This document shows, in pieces, positions 39,962 through 48,253 of a stretch of 59,683 nt of DNA (position 1 is its first letter; every line of letters starts with the position of its first letter). The position numbers and the translations under genes were made by a program. The stretch comes from a virus, in the IMG/VR virus record IMGVR_UViG_3300030106_002282, positions 1-59,683 of that record. One strand, 5' to 3'. The notes beneath the pieces were generated by a model. It was given only the letters and a program-made list of their open reading frames with translations. It did no database searches and had not been told where the DNA came from.

Positions 39962-40595
39962 TATTTAATGTGCTTTGTTGCGTTATATTAAAAGTTCTTT
40001 GATTTCCGCCACTATGCGTTAAATGAAAATATCCATTAGAACTAGCATTTGTGCCATCGCCATCATAAGTAATCGTATTGTCACTACCATCTATGTTCAT
40101 GTAGTTGATAGCACCATCAATATCTATTGCTGCAGTTATATTATTACCACCGCCTTGAATAATCCAATCCAAATCAAGTCCTGAAGCCAATGCTGTAGTA
40201 GCTTGGTTGAGTGTCAAGTTGTTGGTATTACCAGTAACCTGTACATTCACGTTGGAATTGTCTGCTCCAAAAGTATTGGATGGGTCGGTTTGCATATTAA
40301 AAACATTACTGTCTCCTGCAAAATTAAAAAATCCCGTATAACTATCTGACCAAATGTCTCCTAAAAATTTATTAGAAGAACCAATTTGATTTATGTCTAG
40401 CGTCATAGATGCACCATCTAAATCAAGTGCTGTCATAGACCCAGCTTGTGCACTTGCACCACCTACAATATTAGAACCTCCTTGTTGTTCTATATCTAGG
40501 TTTGCAGTAGCACCTGACTGGTCTATATATATTTCATTATCTGCAAAGATTGTTATTGCAAATAATAAAAAAAATATTTTGTAAAAGTTATTCAT
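39873..40595 (-). CDS. Curlin-repeat (CsgA/CsgB-like) protein
   Basis: 240 aa from the ATG at 40595, preceded by AAAGGAGG. A signal peptide (about residues 1-18) is followed by imperfect curlin-type repeats with the Gln/Asn spacing of the amyloid core: IYIDQSGATANLDIEQQGGS, ALDLDGASMTLDINQIGSSN, NVNVQVTGNTNNLTLNQ, WIIQGGGNNITAAIDIDG and FNITQQSTLNNDWLKI. Repeats alternate hydrophobic residues with Q and N and contain G-x-x-N turns. Two Cys near the end (FCINQNDQG, TGC) are unusual for curlins. It overlaps the CsgG gene by 8 bases, so it is the natural substrate of the adjacent pore. Confidence 0.8.
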   Translation of the reverse strand: MNNFYKIFFLLFAITIFADNEIYIDQSGATANLDIEQQGGSNIVGGASAQAGSMTALDLDGASMTLDINQIGSSNKFLGDIWSDSYTGFFNFAGDSNVFNMQTDPSNTFGADNSNVNVQVTGNTNNLTLNQATTALASGLDLDWIIQGGGNNITAAIDIDGAINYMNIDGSDNTITYDGDGTNASSNGYFHLTHSGGNQRTFNITQQSTLNNDWLKITSAGSNGTFCINQNDQGTATGCQ

Positions 40596-41388
40596 AAGTC
40601 CAAAACCTCCTTTCATATCCTATGTTAACTATTTCTAAAATAGCACCTTCTATTGCTTTTTGTAGTGCTATTGTAGGACTTTCATTAGCAGCATTACCAA
40701 ATTCTAATTCAAGTAATTCCGTGTTTAATTCGTAAAATTTAAATACATCTTGCGTTTGACCATAACTATATATAGTTTTTTCTGATAAAACTTCTACTAA
40801 TATTTCGCCTGTCAAAACTGAAACTAATCTCAAACTTACAGTTACTGCATCTTGTCGGTATTCTATGCTAGAGCCTATACCTAAATATCTAGCACCAATA
40901 CCACCTGTTTTTAAATTACTATCATAAGCTAAAACTGCACCTTCTATGATAATTCCTGCAAACAATAAAGGTTTTAATTTTTTTTCGTTTTCGATTTCTC
41001 TGGTTGACCTAATTAATTGTCTTTCTTTAGTAAGATTATCTAAACCAACTCTTTCTACAACAATAAAAAAATTACCTTTTGCAGTATGTTTCAAAGCTCT
41101 TATTAGTAAAGATTGTGGAGCTTGTGTTAAAGCTGTAGAAAATAAAGCAAATTCACTATTACTTTTTCTTTGACCAGTCTGGTCTGTAAAACTATTTGGA
41201 TAAACAGCTATAACAGGTTTGTTTTTTGGAGCTTTAACATTTAATAACTCTTCAGAAAATAACCCTAAAATACTGGCATCTTCTTTTGCTTTTAACCTTT
41301 GATTTTCAGTATCTTCGATTACTTTAAATATACTACAACTAGAAAGTAAAAGAGCCGACAGGAATAGTAATAGTTGTCGTAGTTCCAT
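40588..41388 (-). CDS. csgG: CsgG-like curli secretion channel
   Basis: 266 aa, very close in length to bacterial CsgG (277 aa). A lipoprotein signal peptide ends at C18 (LLLSSC). PVIAVYPNSFTDQTGQRKSN, then ATGN-type spacing replaced by HTAKGNFFIVVERVGLDNL, and especially GGIGARYLGIGSSIEYRQD and LRLVSVLTGEILVEV, follow CsgG throughout (E. coli has GGVGARYFGIG and LRVVNVSTGEIL). It should form the nonameric outer-membrane pore through which curlin subunits are exported. It overlaps CsgF-like upstream by 50 bases and the curlin gene downstream by 8. Confidence 0.95.
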   Translation of the reverse strand: MELRQLLLFLSALLLSSCSIFKVIEDTENQRLKAKEDASILGLFSEELLNVKAPKNKPVIAVYPNSFTDQTGQRKSNSEFALFSTALTQAPQSLLIRALKHTAKGNFFIVVERVGLDNLTKERQLIRSTREIENEKKLKPLLFAGIIIEGAVLAYDSNLKTGGIGARYLGIGSSIEYRQDAVTVSLRLVSVLTGEILVEVLSEKTIYSYGQTQDVFKFYELNTELLELEFGNAANESPTIALQKAIEGAILEIVNIGYERRFWTYE

Positions 41389-41782
41389 CTTGGTCTAATA
41401 CAGTTAAAGTTATAGTTGTGCCATCACTTACATAAGAAATAGTGCTTCCTTCTAATGCAAATGTACCTTCTGTCATTGGGGTTTCGCCAAACAAATTATC
41501 AACAAGTTGTCTTGATAATTGTGCATATATTCTAGATTCTAAATTTCTTACGAATCTAGCTAAAGTTGTATTCTCTGCATCTCTTTCAATTTCATCTTGC
41601 AAAGCTTGCAACTCTTCTTTAATAGTCATTTTTCTACTAAATTCTTGATTTTCTATAGTTAGATAATGACTAGAAGTACCATTACCACTAAAACTAGGAG
41701 ATTTAAATTTATGAGTAATTTGGTCTGCAAAAATATTATCTGCAAAAACAAAAATACAAGTTATTAAAAATCCATAAATCAT
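41339..41782 (-). CDS. csgF: CsgF-like curli assembly factor
   Basis: 147 aa from the ATG at 41782, chosen because it begins a clean signal peptide (MIYGFLITCIFVFADNIFA); an upstream ATG at 41821 overlaps the preceding gene. After cleavage the protein starts with THKFKSPSFSGNGTSSHYL, matching the CsgF pattern TFQFRNPNFGG at the mature N-terminus, the part that plugs into CsgG. The C-terminus (GTTTTITIPVGSFTF) parallels the CsgF end (STIQVSGL). CsgF with CsgG forms a double-constriction pore. The gene is the first of the curli module. Confidence 0.85.
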   Translation of the reverse strand: MIYGFLITCIFVFADNIFADQITHKFKSPSFSGNGTSSHYLTIENQEFSRKMTIKEELQALQDEIERDAENTTLARFVRNLESRIYAQLSRQLVDNLFGETPMTEGTFALEGSTISYVSDGTTITLTVLDQDGTTTTITIPVGSFTF

Positions 41783-41801
41783 AACTTTACCTAAAATATC
41801 T

Positions 41802-42152
41802 TTAGTCTTTTCTCTGGTCATCTCTTTCTGCTTTTGCAATTTTATCGTTTTGAACTAGTTGTGGCACACCTAACATTGTTTTTAACAATGTATCTTGCCT
41901 AATTATTTCATTATCTACACTTCTAACTCTATCTATCAAAGCAACTAAAATGCCTTGTTGTGCATCTAATTTAGTTTGTAATCTATTTTCCATAGCTTTT
42001 AGCTGTTCGTTTACCTTATCATCAACTACATCTATTTTAGATTCCATGCCATCTATAATTCTATTTATTAACTTCCAAACAAATATACCGAGACCTAAAG
42101 CTGCAGCTATTGGAAATCCCAGTTCTGTTATTAATTGTACTGCCTCACTCAT
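41802..42152 (-). CDS. Single-TM coiled-coil protein, holin-like
   Basis: 116 aa from the ATG at 42152. An N-terminal amphipathic part and a membrane segment (FPIAAALGLGIFVWKLI, about residues 13-29) are followed by a long coiled coil (about 30-95) and a charged tail. This topology is shared by BhlA-like and other small phage holins. Its position between a nuclease gene and the curli/lysis module supports a holin role. The start overlaps the nuclease stop by 8 bases. Confidence 0.5.
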   Translation of the reverse strand: MSEAVQLITELGFPIAAALGLGIFVWKLINRIIDGMESKIDVVDDKVNEQLKAMENRLQTKLDAQQGILVALIDRVRSVDNEIIRQDTLLKTMLGVPQLVQNDKIAKAERDDQRKD

Positions 42153-42573
42153 TTGTCGTAGGAACAAACATTCCTAATTCTATTAATTTTGTTCTATTAG
42201 CCATATGTACTGCTTCTATAGCTGATTTGCTTTGTCCAAAGTATTTTGCTGCCATAAAATTTTCTATCATAGCTTCATTAATATCTTTGCCATCACACAC
42301 TACAATTCCAAGTACACGACCAAATTTACCTCTTGAATCTTTGAGTTTTGTTCTTATTACAACTTGTTCTGCTGTATTAATTGCATCTTGTAAAAACTTA
42401 GCAGATAACTTTCCTCTAGCTTTTTCATCTTTGTTTCTAGTTCTAGATTCAGGAGTATCTATGCCATAAAGACGAACTCTAGTTTTAAATAAGATATCAA
42501 AACCTAAATCTAAAATTACATCAATAGTATCACCATCAACTACTCTATCTACTTCGCAACTATATTCATACAT
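42145..42573 (-). CDS. Thermonuclease (SNase family)
   Basis: 142 aa, the nuclease core only, without signal peptide. VDRVVDGDTIDVILDLGF (about residues 8-25), VRLYGIDTPESR (about 33-44), and later GKFGRVLGIVV give the OB-fold and the catalytic Arg/Glu/Arg set of staphylococcal nuclease. A cytoplasmic enzyme of this kind may degrade host DNA or RNA. Overlap with its neighbours is 1 and 8 bases. Confidence 0.9.
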   Translation of the reverse strand: MYEYSCEVDRVVDGDTIDVILDLGFDILFKTRVRLYGIDTPESRTRNKDEKARGKLSAKFLQDAINTAEQVVIRTKLKDSRGKFGRVLGIVVCDGKDINEAMIENFMAAKYFGQSKSAIEAVHMANRTKLIELGMFVPTTNE

Positions 42574-42815
42574 TATCTGCTCTTACCTTTATGCAAGCCG
42601 TGTCTTGCGTGTTGTTTACCTTTTCTTGTAGCTTCTCTTTTCTTTTTATTAGCTGCTGCAAGTTTTCTTCTACCTTTAGGGGTAGACTTTAATCTATTAA
42701 TTTGTGCTTTAGGTGCATATACCTCACCAGTTTCTGAGGATTTTTTACCACTTGCTGTTGTCCATTTTTGTCCAGTCCACTTTTTTAAGCTTCTTTGGGA
42801 TTTTTTTAGTGGCAT
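42573..42815 (-). CDS. Small Lys/Arg-rich phage protein
   Basis: 80 aa, extremely basic. MPLKKSQRSLKKWTGQKWTT followed by SGKKSSETGEVYAPKAQI is a known opening of short proteins in marine phages; function is unknown, with binding of packaged DNA the simplest guess. It overlaps neighbouring genes by one base on each side. Confidence 0.7.
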   Translation of the reverse strand: MPLKKSQRSLKKWTGQKWTTASGKKSSETGEVYAPKAQINRLKSTPKGRRKLAAANKKKREATRKGKQHARHGLHKGKSR

Positions 42816-43513
42816 TAATCTTCTCCTTTATCTTCTGTGAAACCCTCACTATATAGATTATTAAAAGTTATTAGTGGGTCAAGGTAGCTTTCGTGTCCTT
42901 CAGCAGAATGTAAATGTTGAGAGGGCATAAAGTCTGGAGCACCTTCACCAGTACGCCATAAAGCAGGACTAGTTGCTCTAACTCTATTATTAGGCAGAGC
43001 CACTATATTTCCTTTCCACTCACAATCTTCTGTTATATACATAACATGAGATTGTTTATGTTGAGCAGGGTCATCAGCTATAGAATGGTCAGTGTAATCA
43101 ACTGTAAATAAATATTTAGCTTGATAAAACTGATTATTTATTTTTGCTATCCAAGGACTAGAACTTACTCGGTCCATAGTAATTACAGAATGATGTCTTG
43201 ACTCACAATCCCAAGGTTGAGCTAAATGGTCCTCCATCGGTAGTGCCCATTCTTCTACAGGTATGTCAGCAACTAATGCTTGAATAGGCATCCTTGCCCA
43301 CATCGCACCACCATGAACATTTGGCATATCTTCGTGGTTATCTATCTCACAACCTGTAAAGACTACTTGAAAACTTAATGACCTATCAGGGATTGTATTT
43401 ACTGCTATAGCAATAGCATGAATAAATTCACCATGATATTTTTGATGATTAGCTGTAAATTCTTTTCTTACCCAACATTTAAATTGAGGTATGTTGCTTA
43501 TTAAATAAGGCAT
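42815..43513 (-). CDS. Conserved virion-region protein of marine phages
   Basis: 232 aa. Opens MPYLISNIPQFKCWVRKEFT and contains HGEFIHAIAIAVNTIPDR and HGGAMWARMPIQALV. Proteins of this type occur in T4-like cyanophages and other marine phages near structural genes; no function is established. Rich in His and Trp (several HH or DH pairs), so metal binding is possible. Soluble. Confidence 0.6.
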   Translation of the reverse strand: MPYLISNIPQFKCWVRKEFTANHQKYHGEFIHAIAIAVNTIPDRSLSFQVVFTGCEIDNHEDMPNVHGGAMWARMPIQALVADIPVEEWALPMEDHLAQPWDCESRHHSVITMDRVSSSPWIAKINNQFYQAKYLFTVDYTDHSIADDPAQHKQSHVMYITEDCEWKGNIVALPNNRVRATSPALWRTGEGAPDFMPSQHLHSAEGHESYLDPLITFNNLYSEGFTEDKGED

Positions 43514-43698
43514 TAACTCTTATAGCCACCGCCTTTTGCTTTATATTGTTTAGCTAACATCTGTGCTTTTCTTGCAGACCATTGACCTGGCTTTCCGCCT
43601 TTGCCTCCTGCTTTTATTCTATTGAATAAATTTTTACGCATAGTAGGTTTAGTATAATTCCCTGCTTTATTAACTGTAGATTTTTTTGCTCGACTCAT
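43513..43698 (-). CDS. DUF5872-like basic protein
   Basis: 61 aa from the ATG at 43698, which overlaps the previous stop (ATGA). KPTMRKNLFNRIKAGGKGGK and then PGQWSARKAQMLAKQYKAKG are the typical DUF5872 signature of short basic phage proteins. Function is unknown. A longer frame starts at 43752 but overlaps the upstream gene. Confidence 0.7.
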   Translation of the reverse strand: MSRAKKSTVNKAGNYTKPTMRKNLFNRIKAGGKGGKPGQWSARKAQMLAKQYKAKGGGYKS

Positions 43699-43880
43699 CC
43701 TATAAATTTTGATGTTATGACTGTAGCTAGTATAAACGGATATACTGCCCATATCATTGTTTCTATTTTATCAAATCTTTTAGAACCTGACTCCAATCTT
43801 GTATCAATACTTTTATATAGTGCTTTGCACTCTTTTTCATGTGACTCAATTGCATTTAAAGCATCTTTAATAGTAGCCAT
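43695..43880 (-). CDS. Small C-terminal TM protein
   Basis: 61 aa. A charged coiled-coil N-terminus (about residues 1-40) is followed by one membrane segment (MIWAVYPFILATVITSKFIG, about 42-61) at the very end. The topology resembles small holins or antiholins, but there is no direct evidence. It starts at the stop of the next upstream gene (1-base overlap). Confidence 0.65.
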   Translation of the reverse strand: MATIKDALNAIESHEKECKALYKSIDTRLESGSKRFDKIETMIWAVYPFILATVITSKFIG

Positions 43881-44065
43881 TATTTACTCCTAGAATGTTT
43901 TCTGTTTCCTTTATTATTTCCTGAATCGTATTGCCTTAATTCTTTGTAATAGTTTTTTGTTATAACATTAACTTTATACCAAAAAATGTTCATACCTCTG
44001 GGATTAGAAAGTTCTCCTATCATAATCACTATACAAGCTATCAAAGGTATAAATATAAGTTCCAT
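43880..44065 (-). CDS. Small N-terminal TM protein
   Basis: 61 aa. One membrane segment (LIFIPLIACIVIMIG, residues 3-17) then a basic Lys/Arg/Asn-rich tail. It follows the tail fibre gene by 17 bases. Together with its downstream neighbour it forms a pair of opposite-topology membrane peptides that could act in lysis timing. No family is recognised. Confidence 0.6.
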   Translation of the reverse strand: MELIFIPLIACIVIMIGELSNPRGMNIFWYKVNVITKNYYKELRQYDSGNNKGNRKHSRSK

Positions 44066-44082
44066 TTTATTCTTCTATTGGT

Positions 44083-46170
44083 TTAACCTTTTTCTAATTC
44101 TTCTACTTTTGCAGATAATTCTTTAATACTATTTATTAGTATTGGAATGATGTTTGTGTAATTTATACCATACCTAGTTTCATCTTCAGTTAAATTGACC
44201 AAAAGACTATTATCATTATTAGCACCATAACCATTATCTTTTTCTATATCTAAAACATCTTGTGCTATAAGTCCTATTTCAATTTTAGAAGATTTTTTAG
44301 AACCATCTGGAGTTGCTGCTAATATATCTTTTGGTTCAGGTTTATCACCTGCATACCAAGACCTTCTATCCCATTGATAAGTGACAGGATTCATTTTATT
44401 AATCCAAGCTAAACCACCTGTAAAATTAGTAACATCAGCTTTATCTCTTGAATCTGAAGTGTTTATGCTACTTTGTGCACAAAACAAAGTTTGCATATTA
44501 TCATCACCTAAACACATAATATTGCTTGAAGTTGTTATTGCACCAGAAGGACTTCCTGCAATACCAGAACCTTCTCCAAGACAAGTGTTTCTGCCGCCTG
44601 TTGTAATCCCACTACCTGCAAGATAACCAACACCTACATTATTAGTTGAATCTGTGACAGCTTGTAAAGCATCAACTCCTATTGCTGTGTTATTACTACC
44701 TGAAGTGCAACTGTCTAAAGTATCATTTCCTATAGCAGTATTATTTGCACCTGTTTCATTAACTGATAAAGAATAAGTACCAACCGCTGTGTTGTTAGAA
44801 GCTGTGGTGTTAGCATCTAAAGCAAAATCACCTATAGCAACATTATTATTACCTGTGGTTATAGCTGCACCTGCATCATTTCCAACAGCTACATTATTAC
44901 TTGCTGTTGTGACAGCAGTTAATGCTTTATGTCCAACACCTGTATTATTTCCGCCTGTTGTGACAGCATCACCTGCTCGTTCTCCGACAAAAACATTTTC
45001 TGAACCTGTGGTTATAGCTGCACCTGCAGATTTACCAATAAGTGTATTACTATGTCCTGATGTTATTTTTGTTCCTGCTTGATAACCAACAGCAGTATTA
45101 TCATCACCACTCGTTAGGTCATCAAAAACTTCGTAACCGAAACCTGTATTGTTTGAAGCAGCATCTAATGTACCTGTTCCTGCATCATTACTAATTAGTA
45201 TGCTGTTTGCAAAGTTTGTTATATTAGATGATATACCTACGCCATTGATTGTGCTTGAACCTGTAATAGCTCCATCTACTTGTAGTGTAGAAGCCATATC
45301 AACAGCTCCGTCTATATCTACTACGTCTAGGTTAGTAGTGCCGTCTACATCTATATCGCCTGAGATGTCAAGACTAGCAAAAACAGAAGTTCCAGTAGCG
45401 GTAACTGTTCCCGATACATCTGCATTACCATTTATATCAATAGTAGTAGCATTAATTTCTATTTCAGTATCGGAAACTAGGTCTAGTACTCCATCTGCTG
45501 ATTGGTGTATATATGTGCCAGAATCACCAAACTGTAATTGTCTAGTGCTGTTAAGTAATATACCTGTATCTGCAACGTGCGTAAGGGTAGTATCTTGGTC
45601 ATCACCTAAATTAATAACGGCTGCATCTGCTAAAAATAAATCAGACCATTCTAAAGAAGCAGAGCCTAACGCTGCTCCATCAGAAGCACTTGGAACTATT
45701 GCACCACTACTAGATATACCTGCTACTGTTGTAGTTCCTGCTAGGTTTAAATCAGTAAATGCATCTACCATAGCTGCACCTGAGCCAGCACCATCTGAAT
45801 AAATAGCTTTTACATGACCATTAGGTATTGTGATACTTGCACCACTACCTTGAGAAATAATTATATTTTGTGAGCCTGAAGTAGCATTTTCTATAAACCA
45901 AAGTTTAGAAATAGTATTAGGACCAATAGTAATTGTACAAGCAGAATCTAACGTACCTGTGTATTTAAGAAACATTGACCTGCCTGGGTCAGTAGACCCA
46001 TCAGCTATAGTTGTAGTATGAGTGTCTGCATTAGTAGTAATAGCTTCTGTGCCAAAACTAAATGCTTCGGCAATTAATTCAAGATTAGTGTTGGTAGACG
46101 TTCCCCAAGTACCCGACTCATCTCCAGTCGCTATTTCTTTAAGTCTTAAATCATTTACATATGTTGCCAT
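44083..46170 (-). CDS. Tail fibre with S74 chaperone domain
   Basis: 695 aa. The N-terminal part is a Thr/Ala/Gly-rich fibre shaft. The centre (about residues 340-560) consists of head-like repeats with the phrase NNTAVG or NNTAIG about every 14-22 residues, as in trimeric adhesins. The C-terminus has SDSRDKADVTNFTGGLAWI and NPVTYQWDRRSW, the Peptidase_S74 intramolecular chaperone, which cuts itself off after trimerisation. Host receptor binding is the expected role. Confidence 0.9.
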   Translation of the reverse strand: MATYVNDLRLKEIATGDESGTWGTSTNTNLELIAEAFSFGTEAITTNADTHTTTIADGSTDPGRSMFLKYTGTLDSACTITIGPNTISKLWFIENATSGSQNIIISQGSGASITIPNGHVKAIYSDGAGSGAAMVDAFTDLNLAGTTTVAGISSSGAIVPSASDGAALGSASLEWSDLFLADAAVINLGDDQDTTLTHVADTGILLNSTRQLQFGDSGTYIHQSADGVLDLVSDTEIEINATTIDINGNADVSGTVTATGTSVFASLDISGDIDVDGTTNLDVVDIDGAVDMASTLQVDGAITGSSTINGVGISSNITNFANSILISNDAGTGTLDAASNNTGFGYEVFDDLTSGDDNTAVGYQAGTKITSGHSNTLIGKSAGAAITTGSENVFVGERAGDAVTTGGNNTGVGHKALTAVTTASNNVAVGNDAGAAITTGNNNVAIGDFALDANTTASNNTAVGTYSLSVNETGANNTAIGNDTLDSCTSGSNNTAIGVDALQAVTDSTNNVGVGYLAGSGITTGGRNTCLGEGSGIAGSPSGAITTSSNIMCLGDDNMQTLFCAQSSINTSDSRDKADVTNFTGGLAWINKMNPVTYQWDRRSWYAGDKPEPKDILAATPDGSKKSSKIEIGLIAQDVLDIEKDNGYGANNDNSLLVNLTEDETRYGINYTNIIPILINSIKELSAKVEELEKG

Positions 46171-46193
46171 ATCTTTTCCTCATTAAATTTTAA

Positions 46194-46889
46194 TTAAGCT
46201 ACTTCTTTCCAATTAGGAGTTTGTGAAGTAGAAACTTCTGAATAATTTGCATTTTGCGTAGTAGATACTTCGTTATAGTTTGGTGTTTGACTTGTATCTA
46301 CCAATCCCCAAACATTAACAGAAGGTTCACCAAATGTTCCTACATTACCTGTGGGTAAAATAATAGATTTAGCTATAACAGTTTCATCGCCTAAACTAGT
46401 TGTGCCAACTAATCCTGTTATGGATAAATTATTTACAGTGGTTAAACTTATAGTTCCTAAAGCAGAAGTTGCACTTGTTCCTGTTGCAACTATTACCGCA
46501 CCAGCTGTTACTGTTTCATCTCCTAAAGAAGAAGTAGAAGCAACTGCAGATACACCCGTGACTGCTGCTCCAGCAGTTATAGCGTTACCTAATGCAGTAG
46601 TTCCCGCTACTCCTGTTTCAGCAATTAATGCTGCTGCAGTAATTGTTTCATCACCTAAAGCAGAAGTTCCTAAGTTTCCTGTAACTGTTTGTACAGCTTC
46701 AGCAACTACAGTTTCACTACCTAAAGCAGAAGTTCCTGCTAAACCAGTAACTGCAACAGTGTTTGAAGTTCTTTGTACTACTGTGCCTACAGCAGAAGTA
46801 GCACTGACTCCTGTAACTACAACTGGTGCTTCTTCACTCCAAGCACCTTCACCCCAAGTGCCTCTACCCCAGCCAGTTACATTAGCCAT
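46194..46889 (-). CDS. Repeat-containing tail fibre-associated protein
   Basis: 231 aa. Six to eight imperfect repeats of about 25 residues carry the phrase TSALGDE or TTALG, each beginning with TG-x-x-(A/G)T (for example GNLGTSALGDETITAAALI). The start MANVTGWGRGTWGEGAWSEE and the end with repeated SQTPNYNEVS / SQTPNWKEVA are typical of short fibre or tail proteins. Repeat number may vary between related phages. It lies 24 bases upstream of the tail fibre gene. Confidence 0.7.
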   Translation of the reverse strand: MANVTGWGRGTWGEGAWSEEAPVVVTGVSATSAVGTVVQRTSNTVAVTGLAGTSALGSETVVAEAVQTVTGNLGTSALGDETITAAALIAETGVAGTTALGNAITAGAAVTGVSAVASTSSLGDETVTAGAVIVATGTSATSALGTISLTTVNNLSITGLVGTTSLGDETVIAKSIILPTGNVGTFGEPSVNVWGLVDTSQTPNYNEVSTTQNANYSEVSTSQTPNWKEVA

Positions 46890-46894
46890 TTAAA

Positions 46895-47326
46895 TTAAGC
46901 TATTCTTATAATTGCATTACTTGCATCAGCAGTTGGAAACTGTATTGTAAAATCTCCGTTTGTAGAAGTTTTATCACCACCAAAAGCTAGTACACATACT
47001 GCTGGGTCGCCTGAAGCTGTGTCGTTAAAAATTAATGCACCATTAGCAGTAACTGTGGCACTACTAAAAGTTAAATCAGCAAAATCAGTAAATGCTGTTG
47101 TGCTAGATGTCGTTGGGTCAACTCTAGTTAAACTTGCACCTTTAGCGGAATAATTTGTGCCACTAGCTTCGTTAGAAGTAGTATACGCTGTTGTGCCTGC
47201 ACCTAAAGAGGCAGAACTGGTATATAACGCTAATTTGAAATCATTACCGCCTGAGTTTTTAAAATTATGCACACCTTCCAAAATTTCTTGTTTGAAAGAA
47301 GTGCACATTGCTTGAGATATAGCCAT
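46895..47326 (-). CDS. Virion protein near tail genes
   Basis: 143 aa, beta-rich. Opens MAISQAMCTSFKQEILEGVH and contains FKLALYTSSASLGAGTTAYT and SNEASGTNYSAKGASL, a pattern common to phage structural proteins encoded beside tail fibres. No specific function can be assigned. It overlaps the next upstream gene by one base. Confidence 0.7.
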   Translation of the reverse strand: MAISQAMCTSFKQEILEGVHNFKNSGGNDFKLALYTSSASLGAGTTAYTTSNEASGTNYSAKGASLTRVDPTTSSTTAFTDFADLTFSSATVTANGALIFNDTASGDPAVCVLAFGGDKTSTNGDFTIQFPTADASNAIIRIA

Positions 47327-47616
47327 TACAGCCTCCTTATAATTTCAGCCATTTTACAATGACCTTGTTTTTCTAAAAGACCTGCTACTGTACTTCTATC
47401 ACTAGCTATAGCTTGTCTCATATATAATAAAATAACTTTTTCTATATTGTCTTTAAATGCTCTTGCTTGAGCTTGTACTAAAGGGTCAGCATTGTCGCTA
47501 ACTTGCACTAATCTTTCCATAATGCGTTCTGTCCAATACTCAGGAGTTAAACCTGTATTTTGTGTTGTTTTAACACCAACTTGTCCTATTGTACTTTTTA
47601 TATCGATATTAAGCAT
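47326..47616 (-). CDS. Hypothetical protein in tail module
   Basis: 96 aa, soluble and helical. It carries a distinctive WTERIMERLVQVSDNADPLV block (about residues 28-47), common to short proteins in the head-tail junction regions of marine podoviruses. Function is unknown. It overlaps its neighbours by 1 and 8 bases. Confidence 0.65.
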   Translation of the reverse strand: MLNIDIKSTIGQVGVKTTQNTGLTPEYWTERIMERLVQVSDNADPLVQAQARAFKDNIEKVILLYMRQAIASDRSTVAGLLEKQGHCKMAEIIRRL

Positions 47617-48253
47617 CTACTTTTCTTTGTCCATCTCTAAAAGCATCTTTGCGATTATATCCATCAGATTCTAATGTTAACTTGCCTAAAGCTTCTTTAA
47701 ATCTATTTTCATAACCAGCTAAAATATCTGGTTCACCTTTCATAAAAGTATAGGCTTCAACTAATGACCCGTATAACAAAGCTTCTGTTGCGTTTGTACC
47801 TAGCCAAGTTGTGCCATCTGTTGATTCAGTTATTGAAGTAGGTTTGTAAAAATAATGCAACTCAACTGTTAAGGCTGAACTTGGTGAAGGAGCTACAATA
47901 AAAGTATCATCATCAAATTGGGCATAAAATTTTGGTGTACCTGTTGTACTTGCAGAGGGATACGCTTCTCTTATAAAACTTACGTCTTTGTTTAATAAAT
48001 AACTGTAATTACTATCGCTATCTAGCACAGCTAAAGAAAATGGATACAAATAATCTGTAGGTGCTGATAAATAAGGATTAGTTGAAGTTAAAGTACCTGT
48101 TACATTTTTTCTAAAGTTTGGTAGCTCTACAGATTTAACTATTCTATTTTCAGCTTGTACTATTAAAGTTGGTAAATTAGAAACAAAAGTAGACTCAGTG
48201 TTTTGAGTATAATCTTGTATTGCTGATTTTAATGTTGTAAAAGTCCAACTCAT
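47609..48253 (-). CDS. Head-tail connector-type protein
   Basis: 214 aa. Opens MSWTFTTLKSAIQDYTQNTE and contains LPTLIVQAENRIVKSVELPN and YLSAPTDYLYPFSLAV, a pattern found in phage adaptor/connector proteins. The C-terminus is helical (ALLYGSLVEAYTFMKGEPD). It would sit at the portal exit. It overlaps its neighbours by 4 and 8 bases. Confidence 0.65.
   Translation of the reverse strand: MSWTFTTLKSAIQDYTQNTESTFVSNLPTLIVQAENRIVKSVELPNFRKNVTGTLTSTNPYLSAPTDYLYPFSLAVLDSDSNYSYLLNKDVSFIREAYPSASTTGTPKFYAQFDDDTFIVAPSPSSALTVELHYFYKPTSITESTDGTTWLGTNATEALLYGSLVEAYTFMKGEPDILAGYENRFKEALGKLTLESDGYNRKDAFRDGQRKVDA

Noticed and set aside
44500-46850. Regular repeats suggesting CRISPR
   Set aside because: The repeats are in-frame protein repeats of fibre genes with varying units and no constant spacers.
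44083-46889. Diversity-generating retroelement acting on the tail fibre
   Set aside because: No reverse transcriptase gene and no template/variable repeat pair is visible.
44381-46893. Long plus-strand open frames opposite the tail genes (for example 45149-45802 and 46351-46893)
   Set aside because: They mirror the regular codon pattern of repeat-rich genes on the minus strand and have no ribosome binding sites; they are shadows.
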